Shown here piece by piece: positions 5,622 to 11,645 of a DNA stretch of 13,961 bases; within the stretch, counting starts at the first letter, position 1, and each line of letters starts with the position of its first letter. Origin of the DNA: CAXSEF01 sp050920955. GTDB lineage: Bacteria; Pseudomonadota; Alphaproteobacteria; Acetobacterales; Acetobacteraceae. The notes beneath the pieces are model-generated. The model ran no database searches and was not told the DNA's origin. It worked only from the letters and a program-made list of their open reading frames with translations. The translations under genes were made by a program, and so were the position numbers. The stretch lies in NCBI GenBank assembly GCA_050920955.1, contig JBPBQS010000173.1:1-13961 (forward strand), written 5' to 3'.

Positions 5622-7868
5622 CTACCAGCGGTAGGTCACTCCGGCGAACACCTGGCGCTGGTAGCCGTAGGCGCACCAGCCCGCATAGTAGCAGGACGCT
5701 ACATACTTGTTGCCCAGCAGGTTCTGCGCGTTGACGTACATCTCGGCACCGGAAAGCTTCGGCACGGCGCGGCCCAGGTCGTAGCGCAGCGTGGCGTCGA
5801 CGAGCACGTAGTCGCGCACCTTGAACGCCTCGCCGTAGGCCGCGGTGGAGCCGATGTAGCGTGCGCCCGCGCCCACCGCGAGCCCCGCTGCCGGGCCGGT
5901 CGGCACGGTGTAGTAGGCCCAGCCGGAAGCGGAGTTGTGCGGCACCGCGGGCACGCGCTGGCCCTGCAGCCCGGTGTTGTCCTTGCTGTAGTAGGTGTTG
6001 AGGTAGGTGTAGGCGGCGACGAGGTTGAGGCTTGCGGTCAGGCTGACCTTGGCCTCCACCTCCGCGCCCCGGGAGCGCGCCTCGCCGGTCTGCACCTGCA
6101 GCCCCGGCACGCCGTTCGGGTCCGCGGTCAGCAGGTTCTGCCGCGTCAGATCGAACAGCGCCCCGGTGAACAGCGCGTTGAACCCGCGCGGCTGGTACTT
6201 CACGCCGACCTCGTACTGCTGACCGGTCTCGGGCTTGTAGGCGCCGCCGCTCAGGCTGCTGCCCACGATCGGCGTGAAGGACTGCGTGTAGCTCACGTAT
6301 GGCGCGACACCGTTGTCGAACAGGTAGGTCAGCGCGCCGCGGCCGCTCAGCGCGGTGTCGTACTGGCTCTGCTGCGTGGCCACCAGGGTCGCGGTGCGGG
6401 TCTGTGTGTCCGCCAGGTCCTCGCGCAGCGAGCCCGTCAGGAGGAAGCGGCCCCACTTCGCCTGGTCCTGGCCATAGATGCCGAACTGGTTCGCGTTCAG
6501 GTCGGTTTTGGTGCGCAGGGGCTGGCTGATCGGCTGCTGGTAGTTCGGGTTGAACAGGTTCTGGCTGGGCGTGGTGCCGTCGAGGAAGTTGAAGCCCGAG
6601 TTCGCGCTGCTCGAGATGTGCTGGAAGTCGAAGCCCAGCAGCGCCACGTGGCTCACCGGCCCGGTGCGCGCAGTCAGCACCGCGGTGTTGTCGATCGTGT
6701 ACTGGTCCGAGGCGCCGGTCGAGGCGGCCGTGCCGCGGTTCACCGTGGCGTAGTCGGGCGTGCCATCCGCGTTTGTCGCCAGGCCGTTGTCGTAGACGCT
6801 GGCGTAGTCCTGCTGCAGGTGGAACCACCGCCCGTTGGAACGCAGCGTCAGAGCGGCATTCACCTCGTGGAGGAACTGGTAGCCGAGCGAGACCTGCGTG
6901 CGGTCGAACTTCTCGAAGTTCGTGTCGCCGTCGTAGTAGTTCTGCGGGATCGAGCCGAGCAGGTTGGCCAGCGCCGAGCCTTCCGGCGGCACGGTGCCGT
7001 AGGCCGACGCGCGCGGGTCGTGCTGGTAGAGCGCGGTCACGGTCAGGCGCGTGGCCTCGTCCGGCGTCCAGGTCACCGCGGGGGCGACGGCGACGCGCTC
7101 GTTGCGGGTGGTGCGGACCTGGCCCTGCTCCGTGCGCCCGATCGCGGCCAGGCTGTAGAGCCAGTGCCCCGCCGCGTCGATCCTCCCGGCCGAGGCGTAC
7201 TCGCCCTGGATATGGCCGAAGTTGCCGAACTCGATGCCGGCGACGTGGTAGCCCTGCTCGGTCGGTAGGCGCTGCACCTGGTTGATCAGGCCGCCGGCCG
7301 CGGACGCGCCGTAGAGGATCGACGCCGGGCCCTTGAGCACCTCGACGCGGTCCATCAGCCACGGGTCGAGCTGCGGCACGAGATACTCGCCGTTGTCGCG
7401 CAGCCGCAGGCCGTTGAAGTAGAAGTTCGCGTCGAAGCCGCGGATGGTGAGCTGGTCGTAGCGGGTCGCCACCGCGCCGCGCTGCTCGGGCACCACGCCC
7501 GAGGTGTAGCGCACCACCGCGTTCAGCGTCTCGGCGTCCTGCTGGTTGATCTGGTCCCGCGTGACTACAGAGATGGACTGCGGCGTCTCGGTGATCGGCG
7601 TGTCGGTCTTGGTGCCGGCGGTGTCGCGGTGGGCGACGTAGCCGCGCGTGGTCGAGGCCACGGTCGCGTCCGCCTGCACCTCCACGCCCGGCAGCTCGAC
7701 GGGCAGGATGCCGGTGTCCACCCGAGCCCCCGCCACGCCCTCCTGCGGCGGGCCTCCCATGCCGGCATCCCCGGCCGCCCTGGCGCCGCCCGCCACCGAC
7801 GCCGAGGCGAGCGCCGTCCCCGCCAGCAGCAGCACGGGCAGGCGGCGGGGCGTGACGGGCTGGGGCAT
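5622..7868 (-). CDS. TonB-dependent siderophore receptor
   Basis: A 748-residue outer-membrane receptor of normal length for the FhuA/FpvA-like siderophore class. Residues 1-31 form a signal peptide (RR, then a hydrophobic core, then ARA). LPGVEVQA (59-66) is a plausible TonB box region. The plug domain (about 88-200) has TPITETPQSISVVTRDQI, TIRGFDANFYFNGLRLRD and VEVLKGPASILYGASAAGGLIN. The rest is a 22-strand type barrel, with alternating aromatic strands and a terminal aromatic residue (GVTYRW). ATG 7868 is preceded on the minus strand by GGAGA about 6 bases away. It diverges from a PepSY/ExbB/ExbD/TonB set and shares a control region full of Fur-like palindromes, so iron repression is expected. 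The ligand is unknown; hydroxamate or other ferric siderophores are likely. The 3' end is untouched by the adjacent IS. Confidence 0.95.
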   Translation of the reverse strand: MPQPVTPRRLPVLLLAGTALASASVAGGARAAGDAGMGGPPQEGVAGARVDTGILPVELPGVEVQADATVASTTRGYVAHRDTAGTKTDTPITETPQSISVVTRDQINQQDAETLNAVVRYTSGVVPEQRGAVATRYDQLTIRGFDANFYFNGLRLRDNGEYLVPQLDPWLMDRVEVLKGPASILYGASAAGGLINQVQRLPTEQGYHVAGIEFGNFGHIQGEYASAGRIDAAGHWLYSLAAIGRTEQGQVRTTRNERVAVAPAVTWTPDEATRLTVTALYQHDPRASAYGTVPPEGSALANLLGSIPQNYYDGDTNFEKFDRTQVSLGYQFLHEVNAALTLRSNGRWFHLQQDYASVYDNGLATNADGTPDYATVNRGTAASTGASDQYTIDNTAVLTARTGPVSHVALLGFDFQHISSSANSGFNFLDGTTPSQNLFNPNYQQPISQPLRTKTDLNANQFGIYGQDQAKWGRFLLTGSLREDLADTQTRTATLVATQQSQYDTALSGRGALTYLFDNGVAPYVSYTQSFTPIVGSSLSGGAYKPETGQQYEVGVKYQPRGFNALFTGALFDLTRQNLLTADPNGVPGLQVQTGEARSRGAEVEAKVSLTASLNLVAAYTYLNTYYSKDNTGLQGQRVPAVPHNSASGWAYYTVPTGPAAGLAVGAGARYIGSTAAYGEAFKVRDYVLVDATLRYDLGRAVPKLSGAEMYVNAQNLLGNKYVASCYYAGWCAYGYQRQVFAGVTYRW

Positions 7869-7894
7869 GGGCGGTCTCCGGCGAGGTATGCGAA

Positions 7895-7909
7895 TGCGAA
7901 TGACTCGCG
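7895..7909. promoter_or_regulatory. Fur-like operator, imperfect (receptor-proximal)
   Basis: TGCGAATGACTCGCG is an imperfect version of the TGCGAA-N3-TTCGCA palindrome. It is preceded by another TGCGAA at 7889-7894, giving the hexamer-repeat look of Fur sites. It lies 27 bases upstream of the receptor start codon. Confidence 0.55.
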
Positions 7910-7924
7910 CTCAGCTAGACAATA

Positions 7925-7939
7925 TGCGAACCGTTCGCA
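7925..7939. promoter_or_regulatory. Fur-like operator, perfect palindrome
   Basis: TGCGAACCGTTCGCA is a perfect 6-3-6 palindrome in the centre of the divergent control region. It is positioned where it could cover the minus-strand receptor promoter. It resembles the inner part of Fur boxes in GC-rich proteobacteria; the identity of the regulator is inferred. Confidence 0.65.
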
Positions 7940-7975
7940 ACACCAGACGCGCCGAGCGACCGGAATTCTTGCAAT

Positions 7976-7990
7976 TGCGACTTGTTCGCA
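7976..7990. promoter_or_regulatory. Fur-like operator (PepSY-proximal)
   Basis: TGCGACTTGTTCGCA departs from the perfect palindrome by one base and ends 13 bases before the ATG of the PepSY gene. The surrounding 23 bases (7969-7991) match 9196-9218 before exbB at 19 positions, showing a shared operator type. Confidence 0.6.
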
Positions 7991-8003
7991 CCTATCAGGG
8001 GTC

Positions 8004-9173
8004 ATGACTCTTCCCATTCGCCCATGGCTGCTGAGGCTGCATCGCTGGGCCGGCCTGGGCCTTGCGGGCCTGCTCGCCCTCGAGGGCGCGACCGGCAGCG
8101 TCCTCGCGTTCCAGGGCGCGCTGGATGCCGCGCTCAACCCTGACCTCTTCGCGGCCCGCACGACCGGCCCGTCTCTGTCCGCCGACGACCTCCTGATGCG
8201 GATCTCGGCGCAGTCGCCAGGCGGGGATCCCACCTATCTCGTGTTCCGTCCGCCGCCCGGCCAGGCCGTGCAGGCCTTCCTGTCCGCACCGCCCGGTGCG
8301 CCGTTGCCCGCCGAGAACCAGGTGTTTGCCGACCCCGCCACCGGCGCGGTGCTCGGCAGGCGGGCCTACGGCGCGTGCTGCCTGTCGCGCCACGCGCTTG
8401 TGCCGTTCCTCTACACCCTGCACCGCTCGTTGATGGCGGGTGCCACGGGCACGCTGGTGCTGGGCATCGCGGCGCTGGTGTGGGCGCTGGACTGCTGCGC
8501 GGGGCTGGCCCTGACCCTGCCGCGCGCGCCGCCGCGCCTGACCCGCTGGCGTGGCGCGTGGACGCTCAAGCCCGGCGCAGGCGCCGCGCGGCGCGAGCTG
8601 GACCTGCACCGTGCCGGCGGGCTGTGGCTGTGGCCCACGCTGCTTGCCCTGGCGGTCAGCGGCGTGTCCCTCGCCCTGCCGACCCAGGTGTTCCGCCCGG
8701 CCGTCGCCGCCCTGCTGCCGGTGACCCCGCCCGGCCCCGCGCGCCCTGCCGCGAACACCGTGCGCACCCGCCTGCCGCTTGACCGCCTGATCGCAGACGC
8801 CGAGCGCGACGTCGCAGGCCATGGCGATCCGCTGCCCGCGACCATCCTGTACCGCAACCTGCAGGCCGGCACCGTGGCGTTCTACTTCTTCCCCGCGCCC
8901 ACGCTGCGCGGCCCGGGCCTGGGCACCCCGTCCGTCACGCTGGACGACAGCACCGGCGCCGTCCTGGAACGCGAAATCCCCGGCGACGGCCGCCTCGGCG
9001 ACCTGTTCGAGCGCATCCAGTTCCCGCTGCACAGCGGGCAGGTGGCGGGCCTGCCAGGACGCGTGGCCATCTCGTTCACGGGGATGGCGGTGGCCATGCT
9101 GTCCGTCACCGGCGTGATGATCTGGGCGCGCCGCCGCCGCGCCCGACGCATCGCCGCCGCTACGCGAGCATGA
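8004..9173 (+). CDS. PepSY-associated TM protein, probable siderophore-iron reductase
   Basis: A 389-residue inner-membrane protein of the PepSY-TM/PiuB class. Membrane helices lie at about 10-37, 146-172, 204-227 and 352-374, with two periplasmic PepSY-like stretches between them. Residues such as DPATGAVLGRR (110-120) and DDSTGAVLEREIPGDG (314-329) are typical of PepSY. Histidines at or near the membrane, H13 (LHRW), H140 (LHR), H202 (LHR) and H343 (PLHSG), are the pattern expected of haem ligands in FoxB-like siderophore reductases. FoxB from Pseudomonas is a known member that acts on ferric siderophores. Adjacent to a siderophore receptor and a Fur-like operator, reductive iron release at the inner membrane is the likely role. 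AGGGG lies only 2 bases from ATG 8004, an unusually tight spacing. A basic RRRRARR tail follows the last helix. Confidence 0.85.
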   Translation: MTLPIRPWLLRLHRWAGLGLAGLLALEGATGSVLAFQGALDAALNPDLFAARTTGPSLSADDLLMRISAQSPGGDPTYLVFRPPPGQAVQAFLSAPPGAPLPAENQVFADPATGAVLGRRAYGACCLSRHALVPFLYTLHRSLMAGATGTLVLGIAALVWALDCCAGLALTLPRAPPRLTRWRGAWTLKPGAGAARRELDLHRAGGLWLWPTLLALAVSGVSLALPTQVFRPAVAALLPVTPPGPARPAANTVRTRLPLDRLIADAERDVAGHGDPLPATILYRNLQAGTVAFYFFPAPTLRGPGLGTPSVTLDDSTGAVLEREIPGDGRLGDLFERIQFPLHSGQVAGLPGRVAISFTGMAVAMLSVTGVMIWARRRRARRIAAATRA

Positions 9174-9202
9174 GGCACCTGACGCGCATCGCCGCTTGCG
9201 AT

Positions 9203-9217
9203 TGCGAGTTGTTTGCA
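9203..9217. promoter_or_regulatory. Fur-like operator before exbB
   Basis: TGCGAGTTGTTTGCA is a degenerate copy of the same palindrome, in the 91-base gap between the PepSY gene and exbB. Its flanks match the operator at 7969-7991 closely. It suggests a second iron-controlled promoter for exbB-exbD-tonB within the gene set. Confidence 0.55.
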
Positions 9218-9264
9218 ACTACACCGTCGCGAACGCCGCCGCGCCACCGCCACGGAGCCGCCTC

Positions 9265-10095
9265 ATGACCCAGCGCACACGATCCCCGCTCCCGGGAGCA
9301 GGCCGGCTCAGGCGCCCGGCCGCGCGCCTGGCTGCCGCGTCGTGCCTAGCCGCGGCCGCGTGCTGGCCGGGCGCCCCCGCCCTGGCGCAGGCCGCGGCAC
9401 CAGCGGCCCAGGACCTGTCGTTCGGGGGCATGGTCGCCAGCGCCGACTGGATGGTGAAGGCGGTGTTCCTCGGGCTCGGCGTGGCGTCGGCGGCCACCTG
9501 GACCGTGGCGCTCGCGAAGGGCTGGGAGATGCTGTCCGCGCAGCGACGCCTGCGCGCCGGCCTCTCCGTGCTGCACGAGTCCGCCAGCCTGGCAGAGGCG
9601 GGGCAGGGGCTGGACCGCACGCGCGGCCCCCTGGCCCGGCTGGTGCACGCGGCGCTCGACGAGGCCGCGGCGTCCGACGGCCTGCCCGAGCCGGGGATCG
9701 AGCATCGCACGACGCTGAAGCTGGAGCGCATCGTCGCGGCCTCCTCGCGGCGCCTGGTGCGCGGCACGGGGGTGCTGGCCACGATCGGCGCCACCGCGCC
9801 CTTCGTCGGCCTGTTCGGCACGGTGTGGGGGATCATGACCAGCTTCGTGGGCATCGCGCACACCCGCAGCACCAGCCTTGCCGTCGTGGCCCCGGGCATC
9901 GCCGAGGCGCTGCTCGCCACGGCGATCGGCCTGATCGCGGCGATCCCGGCGGTGGTGGCCTACAACATGCTCTCGCGCGCCAGCGGAGCGGTGCGTGCGG
10001 GCCTGGCCGACGGGGCCGCGGAGACCCTGCGGCTGCTGTCGCGCGACCACGACCGCCGCCTGGCGCGCCGCCCCCTGCACGCCGCGGCGGAGTAG
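9265..10095 (+). CDS. exbB: ExbB, TonB-complex proton channel subunit
   Basis: A 276-residue MotA/TolQ/ExbB family protein. It has the N-terminal extension seen in many ExbB proteins: residues 1-42 form a signal peptide ending ALAQA. TM1 is at about 63-83, TM2 at 167-190 (GTGVLATIGATAPFVGLFGTVWGIM) and TM3 at 208-235. TM3 carries Glu214 in APGIAEALLATAIGL, equivalent to the functional glutamate of E. coli ExbB. With ExbD it converts the proton gradient into TonB motion. ATG 9265 is preceded by GGAG with a 7-base spacer; in-frame sequence upstream contains the operator and is not protein-like. It is followed 4 bases later by exbD. TolQ is unlikely because the neighbours are exbD and tonB rather than tolR and tolA. 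Confidence 0.95.
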   Translation: MTQRTRSPLPGAGRLRRPAARLAAASCLAAAACWPGAPALAQAAAPAAQDLSFGGMVASADWMVKAVFLGLGVASAATWTVALAKGWEMLSAQRRLRAGLSVLHESASLAEAGQGLDRTRGPLARLVHAALDEAAASDGLPEPGIEHRTTLKLERIVAASSRRLVRGTGVLATIGATAPFVGLFGTVWGIMTSFVGIAHTRSTSLAVVAPGIAEALLATAIGLIAAIPAVVAYNMLSRASGAVRAGLADGAAETLRLLSRDHDRRLARRPLHAAAE

Positions 10096-10099
10096 CCCG

Positions 10100-10522
10100 G
10101 TGTCGTTCCGCCTCGACGAGGGCGACGAGCCGTCCGAGCTGCACGAGATCAACGTCACCCCGTTCATCGACGTGATGCTGGTGCTGATGATCGTGTTCAT
10201 GGTGGCCGCCCCCCTAGCCACTGTGGACGTCGGCGTGGACCTGCCGGCCGCCACCGCCCAGCCGCAGCCACGCCCCGACCGCCCGCTCACCGTCACGCTG
10301 CGCCTAAATGGCAGCGTCTGGCTCGGCGAGGACAGCGTCGACCCGGCCGCGCTCGGTGCCGCCCTCGACGGCGCCAGCGGCGGCGACCGTGAGCAGCGCG
10401 TGTTCCTGCGCGCGGACTCCCATGTCGAGTACGAGCGGCTGATGGCGCTGATGAACACCCTGCGCGGGGCAGGCTACCTCAAGGTCGGCCTCGTCGGCCT
10501 GGACGCGGGCCCGACGCGGTGA
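10100..10522 (+). CDS. exbD: ExbD, TonB-complex energy transducer
   Basis: A 140-residue protein with a short cytoplasmic N-terminus and one TM helix containing the proton-carrying Asp24 in INVTPFIDVMLVLMIVFMVA (17-36). AAPLATVDVGVDLP and a periplasmic domain ending in GLVGLDAG follow. Length and motif are normal. The start is GTG 10100, with GGAG (10089-10092) 7 bases ahead and only 4 bases after the exbB stop. The frame is open further upstream but overlaps exbB and is not conserved-looking. The stop TGA overlaps the GTG of tonB (GTGA), so all three are translationally linked. Confidence 0.95.
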   Translation: MSFRLDEGDEPSELHEINVTPFIDVMLVLMIVFMVAAPLATVDVGVDLPAATAQPQPRPDRPLTVTLRLNGSVWLGEDSVDPAALGAALDGASGGDREQRVFLRADSHVEYERLMALMNTLRGAGYLKVGLVGLDAGPTR

Positions 10523-11331
10523 GTGCCATGCCGTCCGGGACCGCGACGCTGCCACGGCCCGGCGCCGGTACGGCGTGGACCGGCTGGCGCTGGCCGCTCT
10601 GCGCCGCCCTGGTGCTGGGCCTGCATGCGGCGCTCCTGCTGCTCCTGGCCCGCACGTCGACGCATGACCTCGTCGAGCCGCCGTCGCCGCCCGCGGTGCT
10701 GATCGACCTTAGCGACGTGCCACCGGCGCCTGCCGCATCGACGCCCGCGCCGACGCCGCCCGTGCCGCTCCAGGCTCCGCCGGAGATGCCGGACCCTCCC
10801 GCGCTACCCGACCTGCCGTCCCTGCCTCGCGTGCCGCAGGCGGCGGCGCAGGTATCGCCGCCTCCGCCGCACCGCCTGCCTCCGCCACGGCGCCCCGCCC
10901 CGCCCCGCCCCGCGCCCAGGGCCGTCGCACGCCCTGCGGCTCCGGCCCCGGAGCCCGTCCAGGACGCCGTGGCGTCGCCGCAGCTGTCGCCTGCAGCCGT
11001 ATCCGTTCCGGCCGCGGCTGCGGTGGTTCCGGCCCGTCCGGATGCCATCCCCACCTGGCAGGGCCAGTTGGTCGCGCGCCTGCGCCGCGCGCGCGCCTAC
11101 CCGGACGATGCCAGGATGCGCGGCGACACGGGCACGGTGCTGGTCAGTTTCGCCATGGACCGCGCCGGCCACGTGCTGTCCGTGCAGGTCGTGCGCAGCT
11201 CCGGCCTGCCCTCGCTCGACGAGGCCGCCATGCAGACCGTGCACCGTGCCGAGCCGCTGCCGGAGCTGCCGCCGGAAATTCCCGGTACGCGCTACACGGT
11301 GTCGGTGCCGATCAGCTTCACGCTGCGCTAG
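10519..11331 (+). CDS. tonB: TonB energy-transducing protein
   Basis: A 270-residue inner-membrane anchored protein. A single TM anchor lies at about 26-45 and contains His36, the counterpart of the conserved anchor histidine. A long proline-rich periplasmic spanner covers about 54-180 (many PP, PAP and PPPP runs). A C-terminal TonB domain from about 185 shows the RRARAYPDDARMRGDTGTV stretch, VRSSGLPSLDEAA and final TVSVPISFTLR. It contacts the TonB box of outer-membrane receptors and is powered by ExbB/ExbD. The GTG start overlaps the exbD stop by 4 bases; ATG 10528 is an alternative. It is the last gene of the divergent iron set, followed by a hairpin-rich AT-rich gap. Confidence 0.94.
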   Translation: MSAMPSGTATLPRPGAGTAWTGWRWPLCAALVLGLHAALLLLLARTSTHDLVEPPSPPAVLIDLSDVPPAPAASTPAPTPPVPLQAPPEMPDPPALPDLPSLPRVPQAAAQVSPPPPHRLPPPRRPAPPRPAPRAVARPAAPAPEPVQDAVASPQLSPAAVSVPAAAAVVPARPDAIPTWQGQLVARLRRARAYPDDARMRGDTGTVLVSFAMDRAGHVLSVQVVRSSGLPSLDEAAMQTVHRAEPLPELPPEIPGTRYTVSVPISFTLR

Positions 11332-11360
11332 CCCCTGTTATGAACCATGGAACCCTGTCT

Positions 11361-11384
11361 CTTCTCTGCTCCGGAAAAGAGAAG
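11361..11384. repeat. Hairpin 1 of the AT-rich block
   Basis: CTTCTCT (11361-11367) pairs with AGAGAAG (11378-11384) across a 10-base loop. It is the first of four stems after the tonB stop. Confidence 0.5.
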
Positions 11385-11387
11385 CGT

Positions 11388-11409
11388 GTTCTTTCTTGAA
11401 GGAAAGAAC
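11388..11409. repeat. Hairpin 2 of the AT-rich block
   Basis: GTTCTTTC (11388-11395) pairs perfectly with GAAAGAAC (11402-11409) around a 6-base loop. An additional AAAGAAC at 11411-11417 could pair alternatively with the same left arm. Confidence 0.6.
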
Positions 11410-11424
11410 CAAAGAACTTCACCA

Positions 11425-11441
11425 ATTGGCTCCAGGCCAAT
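11425..11441. repeat. Hairpin 3 of the AT-rich block
   Basis: ATTGGC (11425-11430) pairs perfectly with GCCAAT (11436-11441) around TCCAG. Confidence 0.55.
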
Positions 11442-11477
11442 CAGGCGCATCTGGTGCTAATTTGTAAAGTATTTTTG

Positions 11478-11501
11478 CTTCTTTTTCTTCAGAAAAAGAA
11501 G
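11478..11501. terminator. Bidirectional terminator-like hairpin downstream of tonB and poxB
   Basis: CTTCTTTTTC (11478-11487) and GAAAAAGAAG (11492-11501) form a perfect 10-bp stem with a TTCA loop. The left arm carries T5 and the right arm A5, and a further T-run precedes it (11472-11476). For transcripts from poxB (minus strand) those upstream T residues read as A after the stem, and for tonB no long T-run follows, so it is not textbook. Even so, the position between convergent genes and the symmetry fit a shared terminator or a dispersed repeat. Confidence 0.6.
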
Positions 11502-11645
11502 AGCCTGCTTTCCTGATACTCCGAGGCTGTTCGTGATAGCCTCCAGTGCCCACTCACGCCGAGCGCCCTGGCCAGCGCGTGCCTGGCGCCGGGCGGGCGT
11601 GCCTTCCGGAGACGGATGCGCGCGTGGTCGCCTGCGCCTGGGCGC

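Larger units (their letters stand above)
11332..11645. other. Gene-free, hairpin-rich, AT-rich gap between tonB and poxB
   Basis: These 314 bases separate the convergent ends of tonB and poxB. From 11391 to 11510 G+C is only 40% (48 of 120), against about 70% around it. Four stem-loops follow one another here. The rest (about 11520-11645) returns to high GC and holds no convincing gene. The composition shift and stem series suggest an inserted repeat unit that also ends transcription. Confidence 0.7.

Noticed and set aside
5604..7268. Plus-strand open frame of 554 codons antisense to the receptor
   Set aside because: Mirror of the receptor gene; composition is dominated by Val, Arg, Gly and Ala with no domain, while the receptor frame has the full plug and barrel signature.
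7969..7998. Sigma-70-like promoter TTGCAA with TATCAG before the PepSY gene
   Set aside because: The match is weak and would place the transcription start practically on the ATG; not called without mapping data.
9265..10522. TolQ-TolR or MotA-type pair
   Set aside because: The third gene is a TonB with proline-rich spanner, no tolA, tolB or pal follows, and the APGIAEALLATAIGL and NVTPFIDVMLVL motifs fit ExbB and ExbD in an iron locus.
11361..11501. CRISPR array or tRNA-like element in the AT-rich gap
   Set aside because: The stems differ in sequence and are not repeated at regular spacing; no cloverleaf can be drawn.
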